Below, in pieces: positions 33,195 through 42,601 of a DNA stretch of 64,000 bases (positions within the stretch are counted from its first letter, which is position 1; every line of letters starts with the position of its first letter). Location of the stretch: positions 1 through 64,000 of the forward strand of contig JAXJSP010000012.1 of the NCBI GenBank assembly GCA_036310005.1, given 5' to 3'. This DNA comes from JAXJSP01 sp036310005. GTDB lineage: Bacteria; Bacillota; Clostridia; Oscillospirales; Acutalibacteraceae. The notes under the pieces were generated by a model that worked only from the letters and a program-made list of their open reading frames with translations, was not told the origin of the DNA and did not search any database. The translations under genes and the position numbers were made by a program.

Positions 33195-35387
33195 ATGTCA
33201 GAACAAAAACAGCAACTGTTACAGGTGCTGAAAAATCAAGGCGCGCAAAATTACGATTTTGATTTGATTGAGCGCGCTTATGATGAGGGAGAAAAAGCGC
33301 ATAAGGGACAAAAGCGCCTGACGGGCGAGCCATATTTTATTCATCCTTTCAATGTTGCGTTAATAGTAGCAAAACTCGGCATGGATTCTGAATCTATTGC
33401 AGCGGCTTTGCTTCACGATACAGTTGAGGACACAGGCGAAACATTGGAACAGGTGCGCTCAAATTTCGGAAACGATGTCGCGCTTATAGTAGACGGTGTT
33501 ACAAAACTCGGCAGAGTATCAACTAAAAACAAAGAGGAACAACAGGCGGAAAATGTAAGAAAAATGTTGCTTGCCATGGCAGAGGATATAAGAGTAATTA
33601 TTATAAAACTCGCCGACAGGCTTCATAATATGCGCACTCTCGACGCACAGCCGCCTCATAAACAACTTGAAAAAGCGCTCGAAACTATCGAGATTTATGC
33701 GCCTATCGCACACAGACTCGGTATCCGTGCGGTAAAAGAGGAACTTGAAGATTTATCGCTCAGATATTTGGATCCGGTAGCGTATGAAGAAATCGTTAAA
33801 CTGCTTGAGGAGTCTAATGAAAAAAGCAAGTTTCTGCTTGACTCGGTTAAGGAAAAATTAAGCGAGAGATTAAAAGGCATTACACCTAATATGGAAATTG
33901 AAAGCAGAGTAAAATCTGTATACGGAATTTACAGAAAAATGTTTATTCAAAACAAGCAGTTTTCTGAAATCTTTGACATCTACGCCATAAGAGTAATAGT
34001 CGATTCGGTAATTGACTGCTATAATGTTTTGGGCGTAGTACACGAAATGTATAAACTTATTCCCGGCAGATTTAAAGACTATATTTCAACACCAAAGCCC
34101 AATATGTATCAATCGCTTCATACTACCGTACTCGGAAGCGAGAAGATTCCGTTTGAAGTGCAAATCAGAACTTTTGAAATGCATCATACCGCAGAGTTCG
34201 GAATTGCGGCGCATTGGAAATATAAAGACGGTATCAGCAAAAACGATATAAAATTTGAGGAGCGTTTAAGCTGGATAAGACAACTGCTCGAAAGCCAGAA
34301 AGATGCAGACGATGTCGAAGATATCGTGCGTACAATAAAAACCGACCTTGCAAGCGATGAAGTATTCGGCATAACCCCGAAAGGTGATATTATTACACTT
34401 CCTAACGGAAGCACGGTAATAGATTTCGCTTATGCAATTCATACAGCAGTCGGCAACAGAATGACAGGCGCAAAGGTAAACGGAAGAATTGTGCCCATAG
34501 ACTATAAAATACGCACAGGCGAGGTTATTGAGGTGCTTACCGCGTCCGCCTCGTCAGCGCGCGGCCCGTCAAGGGACTGGCTCAATATAGTTAAAACAAA
34601 CGAAGCGAAAACGAAAATTCGCTCCTGGTTTAAAAAGGAAAAATACAGCGAAAATGTTGAGCGCGGCAAGTCGGAATTTGACAGAGAATTTGTAAGAATG
34701 GGCATTGATTTGTCGGAAGACGACCTTAAAAAATTCTTAAAAGATATTGCTCTGCGTTTTAAATGCGAAAATGTTGACGATTTTTATGCTAAAATCGGCT
34801 ATGGCGGCGTGCAGATGTCAAATATGCTTACCGCTATGCGCGACGAATATAACAAGTTGAAAAAAAGCGGCAGCGTTGCCGACATTACAACCCTTATAAG
34901 ACCTGTTGCGGCACAAAGGGGCAAGGACAGTAAAAACAGCGTTATCGTAGACGGAATAGATGACTGCTTAATCAAACTTTCAAAATGCTGCAACCCGCTG
35001 CCCGGTGACGATATTATCGGCTTTATTACAAGAGGTCACGGAGTCAGCGTGCATAAAAAAGAATGTACGAATATCCCCAAAGATATATCAAAAAGTGCCG
35101 AGCCCGAAAGATATATCAACGCTCATTGGGGCAATATCGAAACGACATCTTTTTCATCAAATATTCAGGTTTTAGCATTTGACAGACCGATGCTGCTTGC
35201 GGATATTACAACCGCGCTTGCGGGAATGAGAGTAATAATTACCGCAGTAAACGCAAGAGAAACAAAAGACGGTAACTGCGCGGTTGATTTAACAATAAGA
35301 GTCGAGTCAACCGAGCATCTTAAATCGATAATGAGCAGAATTTCAAAAATAAACGGAGTTTATTCCGTAGAGAGGTTTTTAAATTGA
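33195..35387 (+). CDS. relA: RelA/SpoT-type (p)ppGpp synthetase-hydrolase
   Basis: 730 residues. The HD hydrolase domain is intact (HPFNVALI near 50, LLHDTVEDT with HD near 75), and the synthetase domain has YAIRVIVDSV and YQSLHTTV near residue 300. A TGS domain (ITLPNGSTVIDFAYAIH near 405), a zinc-finger/helical region with CCNPLPGD near 600 and a C-terminal ACT domain follow. Both halves look active, so this is the bifunctional Rel of Gram-positives. It lies 18 bp after recJ and overlaps the next gene by 4 bp. Confidence 0.96.
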   Translation: MSEQKQQLLQVLKNQGAQNYDFDLIERAYDEGEKAHKGQKRLTGEPYFIHPFNVALIVAKLGMDSESIAAALLHDTVEDTGETLEQVRSNFGNDVALIVDGVTKLGRVSTKNKEEQQAENVRKMLLAMAEDIRVIIIKLADRLHNMRTLDAQPPHKQLEKALETIEIYAPIAHRLGIRAVKEELEDLSLRYLDPVAYEEIVKLLEESNEKSKFLLDSVKEKLSERLKGITPNMEIESRVKSVYGIYRKMFIQNKQFSEIFDIYAIRVIVDSVIDCYNVLGVVHEMYKLIPGRFKDYISTPKPNMYQSLHTTVLGSEKIPFEVQIRTFEMHHTAEFGIAAHWKYKDGISKNDIKFEERLSWIRQLLESQKDADDVEDIVRTIKTDLASDEVFGITPKGDIITLPNGSTVIDFAYAIHTAVGNRMTGAKVNGRIVPIDYKIRTGEVIEVLTASASSARGPSRDWLNIVKTNEAKTKIRSWFKKEKYSENVERGKSEFDREFVRMGIDLSEDDLKKFLKDIALRFKCENVDDFYAKIGYGGVQMSNMLTAMRDEYNKLKKSGSVADITTLIRPVAAQRGKDSKNSVIVDGIDDCLIKLSKCCNPLPGDDIIGFITRGHGVSVHKKECTNIPKDISKSAEPERYINAHWGNIETTSFSSNIQVLAFDRPMLLADITTALAGMRVIITAVNARETKDGNCAVDLTIRVESTEHLKSIMSRISKINGVYSVERFLN

Positions 35388-36019
35388 TTTTAACAAAATG
35401 TATTTCATTAAAACCGATGGACACTAACTGCTATTTTCTTACCGATGAAAAAACAGGCGATATGGCGGTAGTCGATATAGGAGTACCCGCCGGTGAAGTT
35501 ATGGAAAAAGTCGAGGAGAACAAAGATAAAATCAAATATCTTATCTTCACTCACAGACATTGTGACCATCTGCTCGGCGCAAAAAGAGCAAAGGAAATAA
35601 CAGGTGCCGAAATTTTGATACACAACCTCGATAAATGCGGTCTTACTTCGACAAAAGACAGCCTGTTTTCAAGTATGAGCCATCTGTACGGATTTGAACA
35701 GCAATTTGTACAAGCGGACATACTTTTAGAAGACGGAGACGAGATTAAACTCGGGGAAAGCGTAATAAAGGTTATTTTAACTCCCGGTCACACAGAGGGC
35801 TCAATTTGTCTTGTGTACGGTGACAGTATGATAACAGGAGATTTGTTATTTGAAAATTCAATAGGCAGAACCGATTTTGCGACAGGCAGTTTTACGGAAC
35901 TTATCAAGTCGATTAAAAAATTGCAGGCGCTCGGTAAAGATTTCACTTTATACCCGGGACACTACGGAAAAACAACCCTGTCAAGAGAACTTTCTTTTAA
36001 CCCGTATATTCCCAGATGA
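35384..36019 (+). CDS. Metallo-beta-lactamase-fold hydrolase (glyoxalase II-like)
   Basis: 211-residue cytosolic hydrolase. Zinc ligands: THRHCDH near residue 56 (HxHxDH), PGHTEGS near 130 with the next His, TGDLLF near 149 with the bridging Asp, and PGHYGKT near 194. The family includes YqgX/glyoxalase II-type enzymes acting on thioesters; the real substrate is not evident. Start TTG forms a TTGA overlap with relA, and its stop overlaps hemZ by 4 bp. The recJ-relA-MBL-hemZ run is one operon by spacing. Confidence 0.9.
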   Translation: MILTKCISLKPMDTNCYFLTDEKTGDMAVVDIGVPAGEVMEKVEENKDKIKYLIFTHRHCDHLLGAKRAKEITGAEILIHNLDKCGLTSTKDSLFSSMSHLYGFEQQFVQADILLEDGDEIKLGESVIKVILTPGHTEGSICLVYGDSMITGDLLFENSIGRTDFATGSFTELIKSIKKLQALGKDFTLYPGHYGKTTLSRELSFNPYIPR

Positions 36020-37488
36020 AATTAGTATTTGTAAATCATAAATTCAGTTACGAAATCGAAAAAGTATGCCGACTGTTTTTTCCGTTTGAAAAAATCGGCG
36101 AAAATGCCGACGGTGAAAAGGTAGTAACCGCAGTTTTTGACAAGGGCGACAGCGTGCTTTTGAAAGTCGAAGCGTTTTGCATTTCAAAAGAGCAGACTTT
36201 GCCGAAAAGCGAACCCGATTTTTACAAAGAACAGGAGAGAATACTTGCCTGTCTTGTTTATGACATACTGTGCGAGAAAACAGGAATTAAATCGCAGTGG
36301 GGAATTTTAACGGGCATACGACCTACTAAACTTTTAAGACAAAAACAGGAATTATTAGGCAAAGAAGGAGCGAGAATTTTTTTCACAGAAAAATTAAAAT
36401 GCAGTGAAAATAAATTTGATTTGCTCGAAAAAGCCTTAAAAAAGGAAACAGAGATTATTGCAAAAAGCAAGGATAACTGGTATTCGCTGTATTTTTCCGT
36501 TCCGTTTTGTCCCTCAAGATGCTCGTACTGTTCTTTTGTCAGCCACTCAATAGAAAAGACATTTCATCTTCTTGATGAGTATGTAGATTTGCTGTGCAAA
36601 GAACTCAAAAAAACCGCAAAGATTGCAAAGGACTTAAACTTGCACCTTGCAACCGTCTATTTCGGAGGAGGCACTCCGACGACTTTAAGTGCAAATCAGT
36701 TAGAAAAAGTGCTTGATACGGTCTGCACCGAATTTGACATAGAAAACGCGCTCGAATTTAATGTAGAAGCAGGCAGGCCCGATACCGTAACCGCAGAAAA
36801 ATTAAAGGTGCTCAAAGCCCACGCGGTGTCAAGAATTTCAATTAACCCGCAAACTTTAAACGATGAAGTTTTAAAGATTATAGGCAGAAATCATACTGCA
36901 AAGCAGATGACAGACGCGTTTTATCTTGCAAGAGGGGAGGGCTTTGATAATATCAATACCGATTTGATTGCGGGGCTCCCCGGTGACAGCGTAAAAAGTT
37001 TTGAAAACAGTTTAAACTCAGTTTTAGATTTATCTCCCGAGAGCATTACCGTTCACTCCCTTGCTATGAAAAAAGCATCAAACTTGTCGGAGCAGAATTA
37101 TCAGTCTGATGTTCAAAGAACAAAAGACGCCGATGAAATGCTTAGTTTTTTAAATGAAAAACTAAAATGCGAGTATAACCCTTATTATTTATACCGTCAG
37201 GCAAAATCGGTCGGCAATTTAGAAAATGTCGGCTACTGTAAAGAGGGCAAAGAGGGACTTTATAATATTTATATTATGGACGAAACTCACACTATTCTGG
37301 CATGTGGCGGAGGGGCTACAACAAAATTAAAAGCAAAAGGCGATAACGTGTCGGACCAAAAAATCAAACGCATTTATAATTATAAATACCCGTATGAATA
37401 TATTTCCTCGTTTGATGAAATGATGAAAAGAAAAGAGCAAATATATGAGTTTTATGATGAAAATTGTAATAATCGGGGTAAATATTGA
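36016..37488 (+). CDS. hemZ: HemZ-like radical SAM coproporphyrinogen dehydrogenase family protein
   Basis: 490 residues. An N-terminal HemZ-specific domain of about 150 residues ends in WGILTGIRPTKLLRQ; the radical SAM cluster motif CPSRCSYC follows near 167-174, then YFGGGTPTTL near 215. A HemW-like C-terminal part follows. HemZ proteins are annotated as oxygen-independent coproporphyrinogen oxidases, but many family members lie outside heme pathways, and no other heme gene is in this window. It is the last gene of the relA operon. Confidence 0.88.
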   Translation: MKLVFVNHKFSYEIEKVCRLFFPFEKIGENADGEKVVTAVFDKGDSVLLKVEAFCISKEQTLPKSEPDFYKEQERILACLVYDILCEKTGIKSQWGILTGIRPTKLLRQKQELLGKEGARIFFTEKLKCSENKFDLLEKALKKETEIIAKSKDNWYSLYFSVPFCPSRCSYCSFVSHSIEKTFHLLDEYVDLLCKELKKTAKIAKDLNLHLATVYFGGGTPTTLSANQLEKVLDTVCTEFDIENALEFNVEAGRPDTVTAEKLKVLKAHAVSRISINPQTLNDEVLKIIGRNHTAKQMTDAFYLARGEGFDNINTDLIAGLPGDSVKSFENSLNSVLDLSPESITVHSLAMKKASNLSEQNYQSDVQRTKDADEMLSFLNEKLKCEYNPYYLYRQAKSVGNLENVGYCKEGKEGLYNIYIMDETHTILACGGGATTKLKAKGDNVSDQKIKRIYNYKYPYEYISSFDEMMKRKEQIYEFYDENCNNRGKY

Positions 37489-37513
37489 AAAATTAAATAA
37501 AATATAGTATAAT
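37485..37513 (+). promoter_or_regulatory. Sigma-A promoter for the zinc-ribbon gene
   Basis: TTGAAA (37485-37490) and perfect TATAAT (37508-37513), 17-bp spacing. It overlaps the last codons of hemZ. Confidence 0.85.
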
Positions 37514-37543
37514 AATTAAAAATACATACAGGAGGTATTTTTT

Positions 37544-37900
37544 ATGGAAATCGTTGATAATGTAGTAAACAAAGCAAAAGAGATTTACGGAGTTACATCC
37601 GAAAAGGTTGGCGATGTAATTGATATTTCCAAACTCAGAGTAAAAATCGCACAACTTGATGCTAAAAACACAAAAGATTTTGAAACTCTGGGCAGAATGT
37701 ATTATGAGTCCGTAAAAGACGGAGATATGGATGCTGACGAGTTTGACGCGGTAGTTGAACAAATTGATGTCAGAAATGCTTTAATTAAAGACTGTAAAGA
37801 TAAAATTGACGAGCAAAAAGGCATAAAAGTTTGTTCCTGCGGCGCTAAAAACGCACAGGATGCGGCATTTTGCAGTACTTGCGGACAGAAACTTGACTGA
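37544..37900 (+). CDS. Small helical protein with C-terminal zinc ribbon
   Basis: 118 residues. Residues 1-90 are highly charged and helical (KDGDMDADEFDAVVEQID), and a zinc ribbon closes the protein (CSCGAKNAQDAAFCSTCG, pairs CSC/CSTC). No membrane segment. Similar proteins are common in Clostridia, with unknown function. GGAGG precedes the ATG. It is monocistronic with promoter and terminator, suggesting high expression. Confidence 0.8.
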   Translation: MEIVDNVVNKAKEIYGVTSEKVGDVIDISKLRVKIAQLDAKNTKDFETLGRMYYESVKDGDMDADEFDAVVEQIDVRNALIKDCKDKIDEQKGIKVCSCGAKNAQDAAFCSTCGQKLD

Positions 37901-37915
37901 TTAACAAATTTAAAG

Positions 37916-37962
37916 GGCGGCAGGGGACAGAATAATTGCCTTGTACTCTGCTGCCTTTTTTT
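37916..37962 (+). terminator. Terminator after the zinc-ribbon gene
   Basis: GGCGGCAG (37916-37923) pairs with CTGCTGCC (37948-37955), followed by seven T residues. The loop is long (24 nt). Confidence 0.75.
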
Positions 37963-37976
37963 ACTGTGAGGACAAT

Positions 37977-38642
37977 ATGAAAATCGGATTTTTAATTGCT
38001 GATGTTAATGAATTTGAGCCTTTAAAACAAAGGGCGCAAAAAATTGATACTGTTTATAAAATGACAAGAGCGCAGTTTAATGTGAAAAATAACGAGGTTT
38101 CGGCGCTTTGCTGCGGAGTGGGTAAGGTAAACGCGGCGCTCGGTGCTACGGTACTTGCCATGCAGGGCGCACAGGCAATATTCAGCGTCGGTTATTCGGG
38201 AGGCATCGCTTTTGTCGAAAGAGGCGATACGGTGGTCGGCACGAACTTTATCGAGCACGATTTTGACCTGACACCGCTTGGCTACAAAAGAGGACAAAAA
38301 CCGTCAGAGCCTTTGTTTTATAATGCAGACAAAAAATTAAACGATATTATTTTTTCTGTTTTCCCCGATATAAAAAAGGGAGTAATGGTATGCGGCGACT
38401 GTTTTGTCTGTGATGACTTGCTGAAAACGGAGTTAAAACTTGAGTACAGCGCAACCGCTTGCGATATGGAAACAGCGGCCGCAGCGGCGGTCTGCTATAA
38501 ATTCGATATACCCTTTGTTGCAATAAGGCGCATAAGTGACGATGCGGGCGATAATGCCGATGTGCTTTATAAGAAGGCAAAAACAAAGTATGAAGAATTG
38601 CTTATGGATATGGCTTTAAAGGTTGTAGAAAATATCGGCTGA
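37977..38642 (+). CDS. MTA/SAH nucleosidase-like nucleoside phosphorylase
   Basis: 221 residues of the purine nucleoside phosphorylase fold. It begins MKIGFLIADVNEFEPL, has the VGYSGGI phosphate/ribose loop near residue 78, the ribose-binding ACDMETAAAAAV near 160 and catalytic Asp in RISDDAG near 188, the MTAN pattern (recycling of methylthioadenosine and adenosylhomocysteine). Start 37977 has GAGGA upstream; an in-frame extension to 37941 has none. The typical VDMEGAA is replaced by CDMETAA, so a related substrate cannot be excluded. Confidence 0.82.
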   Translation: MKIGFLIADVNEFEPLKQRAQKIDTVYKMTRAQFNVKNNEVSALCCGVGKVNAALGATVLAMQGAQAIFSVGYSGGIAFVERGDTVVGTNFIEHDFDLTPLGYKRGQKPSEPLFYNADKKLNDIIFSVFPDIKKGVMVCGDCFVCDDLLKTELKLEYSATACDMETAAAAAVCYKFDIPFVAIRRISDDAGDNADVLYKKAKTKYEELLMDMALKVVENIG

Positions 38643-38658
38643 TAATTTTGGAGGAAAT

Positions 38659-40398
38659 ATGTCTAAGAAAACAAGACAACAAAATTTCATAGAAGGCTCT
38701 ATGGTGCTTGTAATTGCAACAATGCTTGTAAAAGTTCTCGGTGCAGTTTACAGAATATTTTTAACAAACTTAATAGGCGCCGACGGAATGGGTTATTATT
38801 CAACCGCTTACGATATATATCTGCCCATTTATTCTATTGCGATGTCGGGACTGCCGATTGCGGTAAGTAAAATCGTTGCAAGCGCGGTAGCAGAGAAAAA
38901 ATATAAGCACGCGCGCAAAGTTATGAGCGTATCATTTAAAACGTTTTTAATAACGGGTATCGCGGGCTCGCTTATAATGGTAGCCCTTGCATTTATTTAT
39001 TCGTCCTTTATTTTAAACGACAAAGACGCTCTGCTTCCTATTCTCGCAATTTCACCGTGCCTGTTCTTTTGCTGTATCATAAGCGCTTACAGAGGTTATT
39101 ATGAAGGCTTAAAAGATATGCGGCCTACTGCGGTAAGCCAGGTAATCGAGGCGGCGGGCAAATTAGTATTCGGCTATATCTTTGCTTATGTGATTGTCAA
39201 AATCAACTCAACCCAGACTTCAAGAGATTTAAGCCTTGCAGCATGCGGTGCCTTGCTCGGTATAGCACTCGGCACGGTATTTTCAAGCGGCTATCTTATT
39301 ATTAAATATAAAAAACAGGGCGACGGTTTTACTAAAATAGACCTTGAAAACTCGCCCTTGTGCGACTCGACCGCAAAGACATTCAAAATGCTTATGGCAG
39401 TCGCAATTCCTGTGGTGCTTGCCTCTCTTGTAGCAAATATCACATCGCTGATTGATGTTACAATGGTAAAACGCCAACTCTTAAATGTAATAGAGCATAA
39501 CCCCGACGCAATTAAAGAACAGTTTAAAGCGGTGCTTGCGACAAATGAGGTCGCCGAAGATGTAGTAAACGCGACCGATATAAGTGATTTTGCCGCTAAA
39601 TTTGCAAATTCACTTTACGGAATGCACAGAGGTTATGTGTATTCAATCTATAATTTAGTGCCGGTCATTACATCGGTACTCGGTGTTTCCGCAATACCGA
39701 CCTTAGCCTCCGCGTGGGCTAAAAAGGATAAAAAAGAAGTAAAAGACAGTATTGATACCGTAGTAAGAACGACTTCTTTGATTGCTATGCCTCTTGGAAT
39801 CGGTATAATTTCAATTCCGTATCCCATACTTAATGTATTGTACGGTTCAAAAGCACCCGAAACTATTGAGATTATGCAACATAATCTGCGCGTACTCGGT
39901 GTGTGTGCGATTTTCTGCGGAATAGTAATGCCGCTTACTAATATGTTACAGGCAATAGGCAAGCAGAATATTCCGCTTATTACTATGGCAATAGGTGCCG
40001 CAATTAAAATAATTACAAACATTGTTTTAGTCGGTAATGTAAATATCAATATCTACGGAGTGCCCTACGGTACAACATTTTGCTATATATTTATCTTCAC
40101 AGCAAATCTGGCTTGCCTTATTAAATATTCAAAGATTAAATTTGATTTTAAATCGGCGTTGATAAAACCGTTTGTGTCGGCGCTCGGCTGCGGACTTGCG
40201 GCGGCGGGGACATATTATTTGATAAGAAATTATATTTCATCAAAGATTGTTCATGTCGCACTTCCCATAATTGCAGCCGCAATAATTTATTTAATTTTAC
40301 TATCTATTACCAACGCTCTTAGTGAAAATGATATAAAAATGTTGCCTAAAGGCGATAAAATTGTTAAAATACTTGCAAAATTAAAGGTAATAAGGTAA
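38659..40398 (+). CDS. SpoVB-like lipid flippase of the MOP superfamily
   Basis: 579-residue membrane protein with about 14 hydrophobic segments, beginning with the polysaccharide-synthase pattern (FIEGSMVLVIATMLVKVLGAVYRI). It belongs to the SpoVB/MurJ/RfbX group that flips lipid-linked precursors. Position next to mazG, rqcP, yabP, yabQ and divIC corresponds to yabM in Bacillus, and SpoVB itself is needed for spore cortex; which of the two roles applies is inference. Confidence 0.88.
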   Translation: MSKKTRQQNFIEGSMVLVIATMLVKVLGAVYRIFLTNLIGADGMGYYSTAYDIYLPIYSIAMSGLPIAVSKIVASAVAEKKYKHARKVMSVSFKTFLITGIAGSLIMVALAFIYSSFILNDKDALLPILAISPCLFFCCIISAYRGYYEGLKDMRPTAVSQVIEAAGKLVFGYIFAYVIVKINSTQTSRDLSLAACGALLGIALGTVFSSGYLIIKYKKQGDGFTKIDLENSPLCDSTAKTFKMLMAVAIPVVLASLVANITSLIDVTMVKRQLLNVIEHNPDAIKEQFKAVLATNEVAEDVVNATDISDFAAKFANSLYGMHRGYVYSIYNLVPVITSVLGVSAIPTLASAWAKKDKKEVKDSIDTVVRTTSLIAMPLGIGIISIPYPILNVLYGSKAPETIEIMQHNLRVLGVCAIFCGIVMPLTNMLQAIGKQNIPLITMAIGAAIKIITNIVLVGNVNINIYGVPYGTTFCYIFIFTANLACLIKYSKIKFDFKSALIKPFVSALGCGLAAAGTYYLIRNYISSKIVHVALPIIAAAIIYLILLSITNALSENDIKMLPKGDKIVKILAKLKVIR

Positions 40399-40426
40399 AA
40401 TGTATTAGCGAGGGGAAAGTGATACA

Positions 40427-41131
40427 GTGCCACAGTACGAAAAAAAAGACAGGTACAACACCGATGACCTTATCAAAATTGTCAAGTTGTTGCGCGCTCC
40501 CGACGGGTGTCCGTGGGACAGAGTACAGACACATCAGACTATTCGGGGTAATGTTTTGGAAGAAGCATACGAGGTCGCAGATGCTATTGACAATAACGAT
40601 GACTCCGCCTTGCTTGAAGAAACGGGCGACTTGCTTTTACAGGTAGTATTTCACGCTGTTATGGCTGAGGAAAGACACGCCTTTGATTATGACGATATTG
40701 CCGATGCGATTTGTAAAAAACTTTTATTCAGGCATCCGCACGTTTTCGGCGATGTAAACGCAAAAGATAAACAACAGGCGCTTTCAACCTGGGAGAGTAT
40801 GAAGAAAAAAGAGAAAAACCAGGTCACCGTCAGCGACACGCTAAACAGCGTGCCCAAAGCGTTTCCTTCTTTGCTCAGAGCAAGCAAAGTGCTTAAAAGA
40901 GCAAAAAAGAGTGATGCTGTCAGCGTACCTCTTATAAGCGAGGAGGAACTTGTAAACGGCATTTTATCTTTAAAGGACAAGCCCGAAAATGCCGAGCAGA
41001 TTTTAGGCGATGTTTTGCTTAAAATTGTCAGCCTTGCAGGAGAGAATGATGTAGACAGCGAACAGGCACTTGAAAAGGCGGTCAACGGTTATATTTCCGA
41101 TTTTGAAAAAGCGGAAACAAGTTTAGTTTAA
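40427..41131 (+). CDS. mazG: Nucleoside triphosphate pyrophosphohydrolase MazG
   Basis: 234 residues. It begins with the MazG motif LLRAPDGCPWDRVQTHQTIRGNVLEEAYEVADAI near residues 21-54, and EETGDLLLQVVFHA near residue 65 with the metal-binding EExxD. Bacillus YabN carries an extra N-terminal tetrapyrrole-methylase domain that is absent here. The start is GTG with GAGGGG upstream. Likely sanitises noncanonical or excess NTPs. Confidence 0.95.
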   Translation: MPQYEKKDRYNTDDLIKIVKLLRAPDGCPWDRVQTHQTIRGNVLEEAYEVADAIDNNDDSALLEETGDLLLQVVFHAVMAEERHAFDYDDIADAICKKLLFRHPHVFGDVNAKDKQQALSTWESMKKKEKNQVTVSDTLNSVPKAFPSLLRASKVLKRAKKSDAVSVPLISEEELVNGILSLKDKPENAEQILGDVLLKIVSLAGENDVDSEQALEKAVNGYISDFEKAETSLV

Positions 41132-41134
41132 AAG

Positions 41135-41163
41135 TTGGTTTTACCGACATTTAATAATATTTT
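41135..41163 (+). promoter_or_regulatory. Possible promoter for the HU gene
   Basis: TTGGTT (41135-41140) and TATTTT (41158-41163), 17-bp spacing; both boxes are imperfect. Confidence 0.4.
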
Positions 41164-41181
41164 ATTTTGGAGGATTTTATT

Positions 41182-41454
41182 ATGAACAAGACAGAACTTA
41201 TTGCTGCAGTTGCAGAAAAAGCAGGACTTTCAAAGAAAGACGCAGATGCTGCTGTATCAGCTGTTGTTGACTCAGTAGTTGATGCACTTAAATCAGGCGA
41301 CAAAGTATCACTCGTAGGATTCGGTACTTTTGAAGTTCGCGAGCGTGCAGCAAGAACAGGTCTTAATCCGCAGACAAAAGAAAAAATCACAATCGCTGCA
41401 TCAAAAGCACCTGTATTCAAAGCAGGCAAAGCATTCAAAGACGCTGTTAAATAA
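41182..41454 (+). CDS. hup: DNA-binding protein HU
   Basis: 90 residues, the standard HU size. Starts MNKTELIAAVAEKAGLSKKDA and has the DNA-bending arm motif VGFGTFEVRERAARTGLNPQT near residues 45-65. ATG 41182 has GGAGG upstream. It is inserted between mazG and rqcP and has its own terminator, so it is probably expressed independently. Confidence 0.97.
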   Translation: MNKTELIAAVAEKAGLSKKDADAAVSAVVDSVVDALKSGDKVSLVGFGTFEVRERAARTGLNPQTKEKITIAASKAPVFKAGKAFKDAVK

Positions 41455-41471
41455 TAATTTTAATACAGCAT

Positions 41472-41506
41472 ACAGACCGATTGAGCAATCAATCGGTCTG
41501 TTTTCT
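41472..41506 (+). terminator. Terminator of the HU gene
   Basis: A perfect 13-bp stem: ACAGACCGATTGA (41472-41484) with TCAATCGGTCTGT (41489-41501), loop GCAA, then TTTCTT. Confidence 0.92.
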
Positions 41507-41519
41507 TAAAGGAGATAAT

Positions 41520-41762
41520 ATGAGATTAGATAAATTTTTGAAAGTGTCGCGACTTATAAAACGCAGAACCGTCGCAAACGAGGCTTGCGATGCGGGGCGC
41601 GTAAAAATAAACGGAAAAAATGCAAGAGCATCTTATGATGTAAAAGTCGGCGACATAATGGAAATATCATTCGGAACCCGCACTTTAAAGGCGCAAATTT
41701 TAAAAGTTGATGAGTACGCAACAAAAGACGGGGCATCATCTTTATACACGATAATTGAATAA
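41520..41762 (+). CDS. rqcP: S4-domain RNA-binding protein RqcP
   Basis: 80 residues, all S4 domain (MRLDKFLKVSRLIKRRTVANEACDAGRVKINGK). In Bacillus, RqcP (YabO) works with RqcH in adding alanine tails to stalled nascent chains. Start 41520 has AAAGGAG upstream; an earlier ATG at 41481 lies in the HU terminator stem. Its location before yabP-yabQ-divIC matches Bacillus. Confidence 0.92.
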   Translation: MRLDKFLKVSRLIKRRTVANEACDAGRVKINGKNARASYDVKVGDIMEISFGTRTLKAQILKVDEYATKDGASSLYTIIE

Positions 41763-41819
41763 TTAGAATAAACTCCCTTTTTTATGCATAAATTTGAGTA
41801 GATTAAAGGGGGATTTATT

Positions 41820-42092
41820 TTGAACGACAGAGTTATTAAAATGCCGCACAGCATTATTATCGAGGACCGCAAAAACATGACGGTGTCCGGAGTGTCAAAT
41901 GTTGAAAGTTTTGATGAACAAAGCGTGATTTTAAACACCGATTTGGGCGAACTTACCGTAAGAGGCGACAATCTTTCAATAGGAAAACTCAACACCGAAA
42001 CAGGAGAGGTCGCGGTAGCAGGCAATATCAACGCCCTGGCATACACAAACGACTCAACTTCAACCGGATTTTTCTCAAAACTTTTTAAATGA
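41820..42092 (+). CDS. yabP: Spore-coat morphogenetic protein YabP
   Basis: 90 residues of the YabP/YqfC family. The segment PHSIIIEDRKNMTVSGVSNVESFDE and LGELTVRGDNLSIGKLNTETGEVAVAGNI are diagnostic. The family is made in the mother cell under sigma-E in Bacillus. Start is TTG with AAAGGGGGA upstream. It overlaps yabQ by 4 bp (ATGA). The 57-bp leader contains a CATAAATT element preceded by GAATAAA, possibly a sigma-E-type promoter. Confidence 0.92.
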   Translation: MNDRVIKMPHSIIIEDRKNMTVSGVSNVESFDEQSVILNTDLGELTVRGDNLSIGKLNTETGEVAVAGNINALAYTNDSTSTGFFSKLFK

Positions 42093-42601
42093 GCGAATTA
42101 CAAATAGATTTTAAAGACCAGATAAATCAGTTTTTATTGAGCGTGTTGCTCGGTTTCGCCTTAGCCTTGCTTTACGACTTGTTTAAAAGTATAAGACTGT
42201 CGTTTTTAAAATCAAAATTTGCAGTTTTTGTTTTCGATATTGCATATTTTATAATTTCGGCATTATTTACTTATGTGTTTTTGCTCGCTTACTGTAAGGG
42301 CGAATTCCGTTTTTATGTAATAACGGGTGCGGGCGCCGGGTGTGTATTTTACAGGATACTTATATCAAAATATGTGCTTGCGGTTTTTAAGTTTATTTTG
42401 AATATTTTTGCAAAAATCATATCATATTTTCTTAAAATAACCGCCCGATGTACAAAATTACTAAAAATAGGTGTCGATAAGGCGCATAATAAGGCAAAAA
42501 AATACTTGAAATGTTTATATAATTCATTGTATAATTTAAGAAATTGCAAGAGAAAAGAAGGTGTAAAAAATGGGCAAGCAGAAAGGGAGCATTTTGCTTA
42601 A
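42089..42601 (+). CDS. yabQ: Spore cortex protein YabQ
   Basis: 170 residues with about four membrane segments in the first 125, starting LLSVLLGFALALLYDLFKSIRL (YabQ signature). A basic, Lys-rich tail follows. In Bacillus, YabQ sits in the outer forespore membrane and is needed for cortex formation. Its last 32 bp overlap divIC in another frame. Confidence 0.9.
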   Translation: MSELQIDFKDQINQFLLSVLLGFALALLYDLFKSIRLSFLKSKFAVFVFDIAYFIISALFTYVFLLAYCKGEFRFYVITGAGAGCVFYRILISKYVLAVFKFILNIFAKIISYFLKITARCTKLLKIGVDKAHNKAKKYLKCLYNSLYNLRNCKRKEGVKNGQAEREHFA

